Positions 44,923-53,284 of a stretch of 64,000 nt of DNA are shown one piece after another. The notes beneath the pieces are model-generated. The model did not search any database, was not told the origin of the DNA, and saw only the letters and a program-made list of their open reading frames with translations. The position numbers were made by a program, and so were the translations under genes. The stretch spans positions 184,991 to 248,990 of the forward strand of contig NZ_JAOWCB010000008.1 in the NCBI RefSeq assembly GCF_026420845.1, written 5' to 3'. Numbering within the stretch: the first letter of the stretch is position 1; each line of letters starts with the position of its first letter. Origin of the DNA: Streptomyces sp. PR69. Its GTDB lineage: Bacteria; Actinomycetota; Actinomycetes; Streptomycetales; Streptomycetaceae.

Positions 44923-45090
44923 ATGGCGGCCATGAAGCCGCGGACGGGCGACGGCCCGCTCGAGGTGAGCAAGGAGGGGCGGGGCATCGTCATGCGCGTT
45001 CCGCTCGAAGGCGGCGGTCGGCTCGTTGTCGAGCTGACTCCGGACGAGGCCAAGGCCCTGGGTGAGGCCCTGGAGAAGGTCACCGCCTGA
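44923..45090 (+). CDS. DUF3117 small conserved protein
   Basis: Product of 55 residues (MAAMKPRTGDGPLEVSKEG onward, with LTPDEAKALGEALEKV at the end). AGGAAGGGGAACG precedes the ATG. The family is a short actinobacterial protein present next to sigE region genes, for example Rv1211. Its function is unknown. The sequence suggests a small beta-rich core with a C-terminal helix. A hairpin terminator follows 24 bases after the stop. Confidence 0.9.
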   Translation: MAAMKPRTGDGPLEVSKEGRGIVMRVPLEGGGRLVVELTPDEAKALGEALEKVTA

Positions 45091-45113
45091 CGCGGACGCA
45101 TCCATACGCTGCA

Positions 45114-45147
45114 CTGCCCCGGCACGCCGTCCTGTGTGCCGGGGCAG
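45114..45147 (+). terminator. Terminator after the DUF3117 gene
   Basis: A 12-base-pair perfect stem (45114-45125 with 45136-45147) with a ten-base loop. The next 120 bases hold short direct repeats (GCAGTCGTGTCCA twice near 45179-45205), with no gene. Confidence 0.82.
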
Positions 45148-45275
45148 AGGCGTGTCCGGGTGCAGGCGGGTCCGGCCCAGCAGTCGTGTCCAGGCAGTCG
45201 TGTCCAGCCCGGGCGTCTTTGGGGCAGAGGCGGCTCCGGCCCGGGCGTGCCGGGGCAGACGTGTGTCAAGGCGTC

Positions 45276-45911
45276 TCAGCCCCTGCGCACCGCGCACAGC
45301 AGTCCGTCGCCGACCGGCAGCAGCGTGGGCAGCAGCTCCTGGCTCTCCCGCACCGCCCGCAGCAGCTCCCGCACCCGCAGCACTTCGGCCGGCTGGGCCG
45401 CGGAGTCGACCGTACGGCCGTCCGCGAAGACCCCCTCGAAGCAGACGAGACCGCCGGGCCGCAGCAGGCGCAACGATTCAGCGAGATAGTCGAGGGACTC
45501 CATCGGGTCGCCGTCGCAGAAGACGAGGTCGTATCCGCCGTCCGCCAGCCGCGGCAGCACATCGAGGGCCCGGCCCGGGATGAACCGCGCCCGGTTCCCG
45601 GCGAAGCCCGCGCCGCGGAACGCCTCGCGGGCGAACTGCTGCCGCTCCGGCTCCAGATCCACGGTCGTCAGCACCCCGTCCGGGCGCATCCCCTGCAGCA
45701 GATAGATCCCGGAGACGCCGGCGCCCGTGCCGATCTCGGCCACCGCCTTCGCGTCCGCCGTCGCGGCCAGCAGTCGCAGCGCGGCGCCGGTGCCCGGGGA
45801 CACCGAGGGGAGCCCTGACTCCCGGGCCCGGTCGCGGGCCCAGCGCAGTGCGTCGTCCTCGGCGACAAAGGCGTCGGCGAACGCCCAGCTCGTCTGCCGG
45901 TTGGCGGTAAT
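45276..45911 (-). CDS. O-methyltransferase (class I SAM-dependent, Rv1220c type)
   Basis: Product of about 211 residues. AEIGTGAGVSGIYLLQGM is the SAM-binding motif, TVDLEPERQ the acidic ribose site, and YDLVFCDGDPMESL the metal/substrate region of small O-methyltransferases. The first conventional start in frame is the GTG at 45803, but the conserved N-terminus (ITANRQTSWAFADAFVAEDD) is encoded upstream of it. No ATG, GTG or TTG lies there in frame. The ATT at 45911-45909 has AAGGAG six bases upstream and is used here as a provisional start. It is divergent from sigE, as Rv1220c is from Rv1221. The substrate is unknown. Confidence 0.8.
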   Translation of the reverse strand: MTANRQTSWAFADAFVAEDDALRWARDRARESGLPSVSPGTGAALRLLAATADAKAVAEIGTGAGVSGIYLLQGMRPDGVLTTVDLEPERQQFAREAFRGAGFAGNRARFIPGRALDVLPRLADGGYDLVFCDGDPMESLDYLAESLRLLRPGGLVCFEGVFADGRTVDSAAQPAEVLRVRELLRAVRESQELLPTLLPVGDGLLCAVRRG

Positions 45912-46103
45912 GACCTTCTCCTTGCCCCGTAGTGCGCGCGAGGCCGACTGTATCCGCTGCCCCGGGAACCCGCTGATGGGACCGGGCGTTAGGCAGGGAC
46001 AGGGGGAACCGCGGGGAGCACACGGGAACGCAAGAGCCCGAACCGGCGGTGGATCCCAAATTCGCGTAAAGATTCTTATCCGGTGCTAACGGGCGAGGTG
46101 GCT

Positions 46104-46901
46104 ATGGTAGGGGCTCCGCTGGACACCACCAGAGCCGACAGGGGAGGTGCGGCTGCACCTGCGGATCGGGGAGGAGTGCTGAGGCGCCTTCTCAGGTCGG
46201 CGGGTGGGCCGAAATCCGTGACATACACCGCTGACAGTTCCCGCACCTCTGACTCCGCACCCACGGCGACCTTCGCATCGGATGCGGAATCGCAGGCGTG
46301 GACGCCTCCCACCTGGGAGGAGATCGTCAGCACGCACAGCGGCCGCGTCTACCGCCTCGCCTATCGCCTCACGGGCAACCAGCACGACGCGGAGGATCTG
46401 ACCCAGGAGGTCTTCGTCCGGGTCTTCCGCTCGCTGTCGACCTACACCCCCGGCACCTTCGAGGGCTGGCTGCACCGCATCACCACCAATCTCTTCCTGG
46501 ACATGGTCCGCCGTAAGCAGCGCATCCGCTTCGACGCCCTCGGCGATGACGCGGCCGAGCGGCTGCCCAGCCGCGAGCCCTCTCCGCAACAGGCGTTCAA
46601 CGACACCCACTTCGACGCGGATGTGCAGCAGGCGCTTGACACCCTCGCGCCCGAGTTCCGCGCCGCCGTGGTGCTCTGTGACATCGAGGGACTGTCGTAC
46701 GAGGAGATCGCCGCGACGCTGGGCGTCAAGCTCGGCACCGTCCGCAGCCGTATCCACCGCGGGCGCTCCCATCTGCGCAAGGCCCTGAGGCACCGCTCCC
46801 CGGAGGCCCGCGCCGAGCAGCGCGGCACCGCGGCCGCGGGCGTTCCGTCGCCCGCGCTCGGGTTCGCGGGAGCCGGAGCAGGGGAGGTCGGACCGGCGTG
46901 A
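46104..46901 (+). CDS. sigE: ECF RNA polymerase sigma factor, SigE family
   Basis: Product of 265 residues. Region 2 includes [20 protein letters not shown] and [20 protein letters not shown]; region 4 includes [20 protein letters not shown] with [15 protein letters not shown] as the DNA-recognition helix. It lacks sigma regions 1 and 3, as expected for ECF factors. The ATG 46104 has GAGG five bases upstream; a GTG seven codons earlier is possible. The N-terminal 85 residues before region 2 are polar and longer than in many ECF factors. It is followed with a four-base overlap by a zinc anti-sigma gene, then htrA and tatB. Envelope stress control is inferred from the mycobacterial SigE system. 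Confidence 0.92.
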   Translation: MVGAPLDTTRADRGGAAAPADRGGVLRRLLRSAGGPKSVTYTADSSRTSDSAPTATFASDAESQAWTPPTWEEIVSTHSGRVYRLAYRLTGNQHDAEDLTQEVFVRVFRSLSTYTPGTFEGWLHRITTNLFLDMVRRKQRIRFDALGDDAAERLPSREPSPQQAFNDTHFDADVQQALDTLAPEFRAAVVLCDIEGLSYEEIAATLGVKLGTVRSRIHRGRSHLRKALRHRSPEARAEQRGTAAAGVPSPALGFAGAGAGEVGPA

Positions 46902-47977
46902 GCAGCACACGTCCGACTCCCGCGGAGCAGCACCTGGGGGACAGGCTCGCCGCGCTGGTCGACGGCGAGCTGACACATGACGCCCGGGACCGAGTCCTGG
47001 CCCATCTGGCAACGTGCCCCAAATGCAAGGCCGAGGCGGACGCCCAGCGCCGCCTGAAGAGCGTCTTCGCCCATGCCGCGCCGCCCCCGCCCCCCGAGGG
47101 GCTGTTGGCGCGGCTGCAGGGGCTCCCGGCGGGTCCCGGCGGGGATGGCGGCCCCGGGCCCCGTCCGCCCTTCGACGGCCTCGGCGTCGCCTTCGGCGGC
47201 GGCTTCGGACGCGGCCGGCAGAGCGAAGGGACAAGCCAGGGCGACGGGGTGAGAGGAGCGCTGAGGCCCTCGGCGGAACATACCGGCGAACCCAGCGCGG
47301 AGACGTTCGGCCACGTCCCCGCAGGCTCCCGCGCGACAGTCCTGCCGGGCGGTCCCGGAGCGGGCTTCCGGATCCATGAGACCGGGCGCGCGGCCGTCGA
47401 CCGCTCTCCCTGGCGCGGCCGGAGGTTCGCCTTCGCCGCCGCGAGCGCCGTCTCGTTCGCCGCCATCGCCCTGGGCGGCACGGTGTCCCTGGACGGCTCC
47501 GCGCAGAGCAGCGCACGGGGCGAGGGCCGCGGGACCAACATCACCCCGCCGCGCACGGCCGCCGCCTCGAACACCGCCGCCTCGAACACGGCCGCGCACA
47601 CCGCCTCGAACGCCGTGCCGACCGCGACGCGGAGCACATCCTCAGGCATCGGCGGGGCAGGCGTCAGCGGCTCGTTCCCCGGAGCCGCGACAAGCGTGCG
47701 CGGCGGCTCGGAGGCGGACCGCCGGCGAAGCGGCGGGTACGGGGCCTACGATCTCGCACACTCCGGCGGCGCCTCGCTGACGGCAGCACCCGCCCGGCCG
47801 GGCCAGAGCGTGCAGTCGGCCCAGCAGACGCCGTCGCCCCTGTCGCCGCTTTCGCTCTGGTCGCCTCTGTCGCCGAACCGGCCCTTCGGCACGTCCATGC
47901 CGTTCGGCGCGGAGACGCCGGCGGGACCCCTCACCGCCCCCACCCCGTCCGGGTCCCCGCTGCCCCCGCGGCCCTGA
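46898..47977 (+). CDS. rseA: Zinc-binding anti-sigma factor (RseA type)
   Basis: Product of 359 residues. His36, Cys40 and Cys43 form the HxxxCxxC zinc motif of ZAS anti-sigma factors in a N-terminal helical domain. A membrane segment near residues 176-195 is expected, with a Ser/Thr/Ala/Pro-rich outer part. It should hold SigE inactive at the membrane until stress signals release it. The GTG start overlaps the sigE stop by four bases, so the pair is coupled and stoichiometric. Residues 60-170 are Gly-, Pro- and Arg-rich. The outer part is longer than in mycobacterial RseA. Confidence 0.88.
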   Translation: MSSTRPTPAEQHLGDRLAALVDGELTHDARDRVLAHLATCPKCKAEADAQRRLKSVFAHAAPPPPPEGLLARLQGLPAGPGGDGGPGPRPPFDGLGVAFGGGFGRGRQSEGTSQGDGVRGALRPSAEHTGEPSAETFGHVPAGSRATVLPGGPGAGFRIHETGRAAVDRSPWRGRRFAFAAASAVSFAAIALGGTVSLDGSAQSSARGEGRGTNITPPRTAAASNTAASNTAAHTASNAVPTATRSTSSGIGGAGVSGSFPGAATSVRGGSEADRRRSGGYGAYDLAHSGGASLTAAPARPGQSVQSAQQTPSPLSPLSLWSPLSPNRPFGTSMPFGAETPAGPLTAPTPSGSPLPPRP

Positions 47978-48086
47978 CCGAGCCGGTCAGGACCCCTGCG
48001 CGGCGATTCGCAAACCTGGTTGAATCTGCGGAGCGGCGCTGCACCAGCGCCGCGGCATTTCGGCAGTCGCAGTCTGCGGGGAGAGC

Positions 48087-49940
48087 ATGGACGACGGGAA
48101 GCTCACACAGCCCACGGGGTCAAAGGCGCGGTGGTGGAGCCGACCCGGCGCGGCAGGTGGGGCTCCCTCCCGGCCGGAGACCGGGGACACGGCAGCGGAC
48201 GCCGCAGACGCCGCGGGGGACGCCGCCGGGCCGACGCCGTCCCCGGCGGCCGCCCCCGTGGCGTCGCAGACGCCTGCGACGCCGCCGACACCTGGCCCCG
48301 ACGGGCCGCCCGCGGAGGCGCAGGCCGCCGCTGCGGCCCCCGCTGGACACTCTGCCCGTCCGCAGCCGCTGCATGAACCGGACGAGTACCGGACCCCGCC
48401 GTACGGAGAGCCAGGCCCCTGGGCGCCCGCACCGCCCGTGCAGCGCCCCACGGCCGGCGCCCCCGGCGCCACCCCGGCGCACGGGACGCCCGCGCCCGGC
48501 ACGCCCGCGCAAGGCACCCCTGCCTCCGGCCCCCCGGCGCCCGGCACGCCCGCCCACGGCACCCCGGCTCCGACAGGCCCCGCACCCGCCCCGGCCCCTC
48601 CGGGCACGCCGCCCCAGGGGACGCCCATGCCGCCGGAGCCCCAGGGCGGGCCCCAGCACCCGTCGCAGCCTTCGCCGCAGTGGCTCCAGTACGACCCGTG
48701 GAGCGCGCCCGGACAGCAGCCGCCGGCCCAGCACGGCCCTGCGGGAGGCCATCCCGGTCACCCTGGCCACCACCTCGGCCACCCTGGCCACCTCCTCCCC
48801 TCCGGCCAGCCGCCCCAGCCCGCCCGCAAGGGCAGGCGGCGCGGCACCCTGGCCCTCGCGGCGCTGCTCATCGCGGTGGTCGCGGGCGGGGTCGGCGGCG
48901 GCATCGGCGCGTATATCGAGCGCAACGGCGGCATCACGCGGGTCGAGCTGCCGCAAGCCGGCCGTGACAACGGCGTCCGCCCGGCGGACAGCGTCGCCGG
49001 CATCGCCGCGAGCGCGCTCCCGAGCGTGGTCACCCTGCATGTCAGCGGCGGCGGAGAAGCGGGCACCGGCACCGGCTTCGTACTCGACCGGAAGGGCCAC
49101 ATCCTCACCAACAACCACGTGGTGGACCCGGCGGGCGAGACGGGCGACATCTCGGTCACCTTCAGCAGCGGCGACACCGCCAGGGCCACGCTCGTCGGCA
49201 AGGACAGCGGCTATGACCTCGCCGTCGTCAGGGTCGCCGGCGTGTCCAACCTCAAGCCGCTGCCGCTCGGCAACTCCGACAACGTCCAGGTCGGCGACCC
49301 CGTCGTGGCCATCGGCGCACCCTTCGATCTGCAGAACACGGTCACCGCGGGCATCATCAGCGCCAAGGAGCGCCCCATCACCGCGGGTGGCGAGAAGGGC
49401 GACGGCAGCGACATCAGCTATGTCGACGCGCTCCAGACCGACGCCCCGATAAACCCCGGCAACTCCGGCGGGCCGCTCGTCGACTCCAAGGCCCAAGTCA
49501 TCGGCATCAACAGCGCGATCCGCGCGGCGGGCGACGGCCCCGGCACGGACGGCGGCCAGCCGGGCTCCATCGGCCTCGGCTTCGCCATCCCCATCAACCA
49601 GGGCAAGCGGGTCGCCGAGGAGCTGATCAACACCGGTAAGGCCACCCACCCGGTGATCGGCGTGAGCCTCGACATGAAGTTCACCGGCGACGGCGCGCGC
49701 GTCGGCGAGAAGGGCCGTGACGGCGGGCCGTCCGTCACACCGGGCGGACCGGCCGCGAAGGCGGGCATCAGGCCCGGCGATGTGATCACCAAGGTCGACG
49801 GCCAGCGGGTGCACAGCGGCGAGGAGCTGATCGTGAAGATCCGCGCCCACCGCCCCGGAGACGAACTCCAGCTGACCCTCCGGCGCGGCGGCTCCGGCGA
49901 ACGCACCCTGACGCTGATCCTCGGCTCGTCCGGCAGCTGA
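48087..49940 (+). CDS. htrA: HtrA/DegP-like serine protease with PDZ domain
   Basis: Product of 617 residues. Residues 1-250 are a disordered arm of Pro/Ala/Gly repeats (GTPAPGTPAQGTPA type, then GHPGHPGHHLGHPGH). A membrane segment lies near 254-276. The trypsin-like domain has His344 (TNNHVV), Asp377 (YDLAVV) and Ser460 (GNSGGP). One PDZ domain covers about 530-610 (GGPAAKAGIRPGDVI). The protease faces outside and should degrade or refold damaged envelope proteins. It follows rseA after 109 bases in a sigE-rseA-htrA-tatB order. The DNA of the arm is a set of coding tandem repeats. Confidence 0.94.
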   Translation: MDDGKLTQPTGSKARWWSRPGAAGGAPSRPETGDTAADAADAAGDAAGPTPSPAAAPVASQTPATPPTPGPDGPPAEAQAAAAAPAGHSARPQPLHEPDEYRTPPYGEPGPWAPAPPVQRPTAGAPGATPAHGTPAPGTPAQGTPASGPPAPGTPAHGTPAPTGPAPAPAPPGTPPQGTPMPPEPQGGPQHPSQPSPQWLQYDPWSAPGQQPPAQHGPAGGHPGHPGHHLGHPGHLLPSGQPPQPARKGRRRGTLALAALLIAVVAGGVGGGIGAYIERNGGITRVELPQAGRDNGVRPADSVAGIAASALPSVVTLHVSGGGEAGTGTGFVLDRKGHILTNNHVVDPAGETGDISVTFSSGDTARATLVGKDSGYDLAVVRVAGVSNLKPLPLGNSDNVQVGDPVVAIGAPFDLQNTVTAGIISAKERPITAGGEKGDGSDISYVDALQTDAPINPGNSGGPLVDSKAQVIGINSAIRAAGDGPGTDGGQPGSIGLGFAIPINQGKRVAEELINTGKATHPVIGVSLDMKFTGDGARVGEKGRDGGPSVTPGGPAAKAGIRPGDVITKVDGQRVHSGEELIVKIRAHRPGDELQLTLRRGGSGERTLTLILGSSGS

Positions 49941-50075
49941 ACAACAATCGCACTCTGGCCCGGCCGGGCGGGGCAAGGTACCGCCCGGCGAGCGCGGGCG
50001 GGTACCGTGGAACGGGCCTTTTCGCCCTCATCGAAGAGTCGATGTGCGGGCCCGTGGACCACGAGGAGCAGCAGG

Positions 50076-50534
50076 GTGTTCAACGACATAGGCGGACTGG
50101 AGCTGGTGGCGCTTGTGATCCTCGCGGTGCTCATCTTCGGCCCCGACAAGCTGCCGAAGGTCATCCAGGACGCCGCCCGCTTCATCCGGAGGCTCCGCGC
50201 GTTCTCCGAGAGCGCGAAGCAGGACATCCGCAGCGAGCTGGGGCCGGAGTTCAAGGACTTTGAGTTCGAGGACCTCAACCCCAAGGCGTTCATCCGCAAG
50301 CAGCTCGACCAGAGCGAGGAGCTGAAGGAGCTCAAGGAGCTTCGCAGCTCGTTCGACTTCAAGAAGGACGTCAACGAAGTCGTCGACGCGGTCAACGGCA
50401 GGGCGTCCGGCCCCGATGACTCAGCTCCCGCCGCAGCTCCCGGAAGCTCCTCTTCCACCGGCCCCGACCTGCTCAAGAAGCGCGTAACGCTCGAGAAGGA
50501 CGAGCGGCCGCCCTTTGACGCAGACGCCACCTGA
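50076..50534 (+). CDS. tatB: Sec-independent protein translocase subunit TatB
   Basis: Product of 152 residues from a GTG with GAGGAG eight bases upstream. Residues 1-20 (MFNDIGGLELVALVILAVL) form the short membrane helix, followed by the FGPDKLPK hinge and a long amphipathic helix. The charged C-terminal region ends in an Asp-rich tail. It is part of the Tat export system that moves folded proteins with twin-arginine signals, such as the PGRP amidase here. It is the last gene of the sigE block, as in mycobacteria. Confidence 0.95.
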   Translation: MFNDIGGLELVALVILAVLIFGPDKLPKVIQDAARFIRRLRAFSESAKQDIRSELGPEFKDFEFEDLNPKAFIRKQLDQSEELKELKELRSSFDFKKDVNEVVDAVNGRASGPDDSAPAAAPGSSSSTGPDLLKKRVTLEKDERPPFDADAT

Positions 50535-50653
50535 GTACCGTCAATCCCTGCGAGACGGGACAGGGTGGCTATTCTCCATCTGTCCGGAAGTCAGGACGCC
50601 CGAGGGGGGCGGGTCCGTTCCGGGTCTCGAAATACAAGGAGGCGGCCGGATAG

Positions 50654-51346
50654 ATGGAGACGACGAGTCGAGTAGCGGTACCGGGTACGACCGACCCATC
50701 CCCCGCTGCGGGCGGGGAGCGACCGCTGGGGGCCAAGGAGAAAATAGCGGCTCGGCGGTCGATCGACGGATACCTGCGCGCGTCCTTCCCCTGGTACGGA
50801 CTGGACGAGGCGTTCACCGGGCCCCGCCGTCTGATGCACGTGGGCACGGCGGCGGACGGCACGGTCCAGCACGGCTCCGTGGGGCACGGCGACGAGCCGT
50901 CGATAAAGTCCGACGGAAGCCAGAGCCCGGAGCGTGAGCGCTTCGCGGTCGTCGTCACCGTGGCGGTCAGCCCGGTCCGGCGCAGCGGCGACGGGACGGG
51001 CGTCCTGGAAGCCACCACGGTCTCCTCGGCCGCCTGGCTGGCCGGGTCCGGGCTGCTCGCCCACACCTGGCCGCCGCAGCTGGACCACGCGCTGCGCGAC
51101 GACTGGCTGGAGCAGCAGACGGAGACCGCGTTCGAACTCGCCGACGATCTGGCGGGGCCGGCCTGGTCCACCCTGTCGCTTCCGGTCGACGGCGAGCCGA
51201 CGCCCTTCCACTACCGGGAGTCGGAGTTCGGCTGGGTGCTGGCCGGTCCGACGGACGGCGGGGTGCACATCGGCGCGTATGGGCGCGGGATGAGCGCGTA
51301 CGGCCTGGGCTTCTCGGTGATCCAGGACCTCACGGCGTACACCTGA
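50654..51346 (+). CDS. Conserved hypothetical protein, 230 residues
   Basis: No transmembrane segment or signal is visible. A polar N-terminus is followed by a compact region (SIDGYLRASFPWYGLDEAFT, then VVVTVAVSPVRRS) and a C-terminal part ending in GRGMSAYGLGFSVIQD. GGAGG precedes the ATG, 11-12 bases away. I know of similar proteins in actinobacteria but not of a function. It lies between tatB and the convergent mrp, with a tandem duplication that spans its stop. Confidence 0.7.
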   Translation: METTSRVAVPGTTDPSPAAGGERPLGAKEKIAARRSIDGYLRASFPWYGLDEAFTGPRRLMHVGTAADGTVQHGSVGHGDEPSIKSDGSQSPERERFAVVVTVAVSPVRRSGDGTGVLEATTVSSAAWLAGSGLLAHTWPPQLDHALRDDWLEQQTETAFELADDLAGPAWSTLSLPVDGEPTPFHYRESEFGWVLAGPTDGGVHIGAYGRGMSAYGLGFSVIQDLTAYT

Positions 51347-51371
51347 GAACAGGGCGTACACCTGAGAACAG
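51334..51371 (+). repeat. Perfect 19-base tandem duplication spanning a stop codon
   Basis: GGCGTACACCTGAGAACAG occurs at 51334-51352 and 51353-51371 without mismatch. The TGA stop of the hypothetical gene (51344-51346) lies in unit one and is repeated at 51363-51365. Confidence 0.93.
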
Positions 51372-51372
51372 G

Positions 51373-51402
51373 AGGGGCGCCGCTCAGCCGAGTGACGCCC
51401 CT
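51373..51402. terminator. Hairpin between the hypothetical gene and mrp
   Basis: AGGGGCG (51373-51379) pairs with CGCCCCT (51396-51402), with additional CTC/GAG pairing in the loop. It directly follows the tandem duplication and lies between convergent genes. Confidence 0.6.
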
Positions 51403-51448
51403 TCTGTGTCTGCCTGAGTGCCGGAACAGCCTGCCGGAACTGTCCGCT

Positions 51449-52582
51449 TCAGAACTTGTTGCGCGGGGTGATGCCCAGCGACATGCCCGACAGACCGCGC
51501 TGACGGCCGCCGAGCTTTCCGGCGATGGTGCGCAGCGCCGCGCCCGCCGGGGACTCCGGGTCGGTGAGTACGACCGGCTTGCCCTCGTCGCCGCCTTCCC
51601 GCAGCCGTACGTCGATGGGGATCGCGCCGAGCACGGGCACCGTCGCGCCGGTGGTCCTGGTCAGCCCCTCGGCGACCTGCTGGCCGCCGCCCGTGCCGAA
51701 CACATCCACCATCTCGTCGCAGTGCGGGCAGGGCAGCCCCGACATGTTCTCGACGACCCCGACGATCTTCTGGTGGGTCTGCACGGCGATCGAGCCGGCC
51801 CGCTCGGCGACCTCGGCGGCGGCCTGCTGCGGGGTGGTGACCACCAGGATCTCGGCGGTCGGCACCAGCTGCGCCACGGAGATGGCGATATCGCCGGTGC
51901 CGGGCGGCAGATCCAGCAGCAGCACGTCCAGATCGCCCCAGTACACATCGGCGAGGAACTGCTGAAGCGCGCGGTGCAGCATGGGTCCGCGCCACACCAC
52001 CGGGGCGTTGCCGGGGGTGAACATGCCGATCGAGATGACCTTCACACCGTTCGCCGACGGCGGCATGATCATGTTCTCGACCTGGGTGGGCCGGCCCTCG
52101 GCGCCCAGCATGCGCGGCACGCTGTGGCCGTAGATGTCCGCGTCGACGACGCCGACCTTCAGCCCGTCGGCGGCCATCGCGGCGGCCAGGTTCACGGTCA
52201 CGGAGGACTTGCCGACGCCGCCCTTGCCGGAGGCCACCGCGTACACGCGGGTCAGCGAGCCGGGCTTGGCGAACGGCACCTCACGCTCGGCCGCGCCGCC
52301 GCGCAGTGAGGCGGCCAGCTCGCGCCGCTGCTCGTCGCTCATCACGTCCAGCGCCACATCGACCCCGGTCACCCCGTCGACCCGGGCGACCGCGTCGGTC
52401 ACGTTCCTGGTGATCGTTTCCCGCATGGGGCAGCCGGAGACGGTCAGATACACCGTGACGGCGACCGCCCCGTCCGCACCGATCTCCACCGATTTGACCA
52501 TGCCGAGTTCGGTGATCGGTCGGTTGATCTCGGGGTCGTTCACCGTCGACAGTGCCTCGAGCACCGCGTCTTCCGTAACCAT
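51449..52582 (-). CDS. mrp: Mrp/NBP35 family P-loop ATPase (iron-sulfur carrier)
   Basis: Product of 377 residues. Residues 1-95 are a MIP18/DUF59-like domain with Cys51 in SGCPM. Residues 112-360 are a P-loop ATPase with the deviant Walker A motif SGKGGVGKS at 118-126. A CPHC motif near residue 282 can bind a bridging iron-sulfur cluster at the dimer interface. It is thought to deliver iron-sulfur clusters to target proteins. No ribosome site precedes the ATG. TACCAT seven bases upstream suits a -10 box of a leaderless transcript. It corresponds to Rv1229c in position. Confidence 0.95.
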   Translation of the reverse strand: MVTEDAVLEALSTVNDPEINRPITELGMVKSVEIGADGAVAVTVYLTVSGCPMRETITRNVTDAVARVDGVTGVDVALDVMSDEQRRELAASLRGGAAEREVPFAKPGSLTRVYAVASGKGGVGKSSVTVNLAAAMAADGLKVGVVDADIYGHSVPRMLGAEGRPTQVENMIMPPSANGVKVISIGMFTPGNAPVVWRGPMLHRALQQFLADVYWGDLDVLLLDLPPGTGDIAISVAQLVPTAEILVVTTPQQAAAEVAERAGSIAVQTHQKIVGVVENMSGLPCPHCDEMVDVFGTGGGQQVAEGLTRTTGATVPVLGAIPIDVRLREGGDEGKPVVLTDPESPAGAALRTIAGKLGGRQRGLSGMSLGITPRNKF

Positions 52583-52589
52583 ACGGACG

Positions 52590-52595
52590 ATGGTA
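52590..52595 (-). promoter_or_regulatory. Probable -10 element for leaderless mrp
   Basis: On the minus strand TACCAT is followed by seven bases and then the mrp ATG, with no ribosome site. This is the spacing expected when transcription starts at the A of the start codon. A TTCCGG-like -35 lies about 18 bases further upstream, which is weak. Confidence 0.45.
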
Positions 52596-52626
52596 CGGCG
52601 CTGGCTCCCACCGCCGGAAAGAGCGG

Positions 52627-53253
52627 TCAGCGGTCGTGTTCGTCACTCCGGTTCCCGTCCCCGGACGGGAATACGGCGCGCTGCTCCTCCAGCGTCCCTT
52701 CCAGCGTGCCCTCCAGCGTTCTGGTCATCTCCTCCAGCTCGGAGCGGATCCAGTCGCGGGTGGCGACCTCCCCGAGGCCCATCCGCAGCGCCGCGATCTC
52801 GCGGGTCAGATACTCGGTGTCCGCGATCGAGCGCTCGTTCTGCTTGCGGTCCTGCTCATGGGTGACGCGGTCGCGGTCGGCCTGGCGGTTCTGCGCCAGC
52901 AGGATCAGCGGGGCCGCGTAGGAGGCCTGCAGCGAGAGGGCGAGCGTCAGAAAGATGAACGGGTACTCGTCAAACCGCAGCTCCTTGGGCGCGGCGGCGT
53001 TCCATCCGATCCAGATGACGACGATCCCGGTCATCCAGGCGATGAATCGCCAGGTGCCCAGGAAGCGGGCGATCCGCTCGGACAGCCGGCCGAAGACCTC
53101 GGGGTCGTACTCCGGCAGCAGCGTACGCCGGGGCGCGCGGGGCATGTCGAGCCGCGTGCGGTGGCGGGAGACGGCGCTCGCGCCCGACGGCATGCGCTCG
53201 CGGGCCTCCAGACGTTCCATGCGGTCCGGGCCGCCGCCCTCGCCGCTGGTCAT
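52627..53253 (-). CDS. DUF1003 membrane protein
   Basis: Product of 208 residues. Two membrane helices (WRFIAWMTGIVVIWIG; YPFIFLTLALSLQASYAAP) match DUF1003 proteins, with LLAQNRQADRDRV after the second helix. A charged coiled-coil tail follows (LEEMTRTLEGTLEGTLEEQ), with an EGTL duplication. It is downstream of the MgtE-like gene on the same strand. The start ATG lies inside the repeat that also holds the stop of that gene. The function is unknown; neighbouring genes suggest divalent cation transport, but this is only positional. Confidence 0.9.
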   Translation of the reverse strand: MTSGEGGGPDRMERLEARERMPSGASAVSRHRTRLDMPRAPRRTLLPEYDPEVFGRLSERIARFLGTWRFIAWMTGIVVIWIGWNAAAPKELRFDEYPFIFLTLALSLQASYAAPLILLAQNRQADRDRVTHEQDRKQNERSIADTEYLTREIAALRMGLGEVATRDWIRSELEEMTRTLEGTLEGTLEEQRAVFPSGDGNRSDEHDR

Positions 53254-53284
53254 GCGCGTCCCCTAGCCATGCGCGTCCCCGTGG
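53251..53284 (-). repeat. 17-base tandem repeat at the mgtE-like stop / DUF1003 start junction
   Basis: The 13-base block CATGCGCGTCCCC (plus strand) occurs at 53251-53263 and 53268-53280 with period 17. Read on the minus strand, one copy encodes the last residues of the MgtE-like protein, and the other supplies the ATG of the DUF1003 gene. The TAG stop lies between them. Confidence 0.88.

Noticed and set aside
48440..48820. Tandem repeats resembling a CRISPR or minisatellite array
   Set aside because: They are in frame and encode the Pro/Ala/Gly and His-rich arm of HtrA; there are no constant repeats with variable spacers anywhere in the window.
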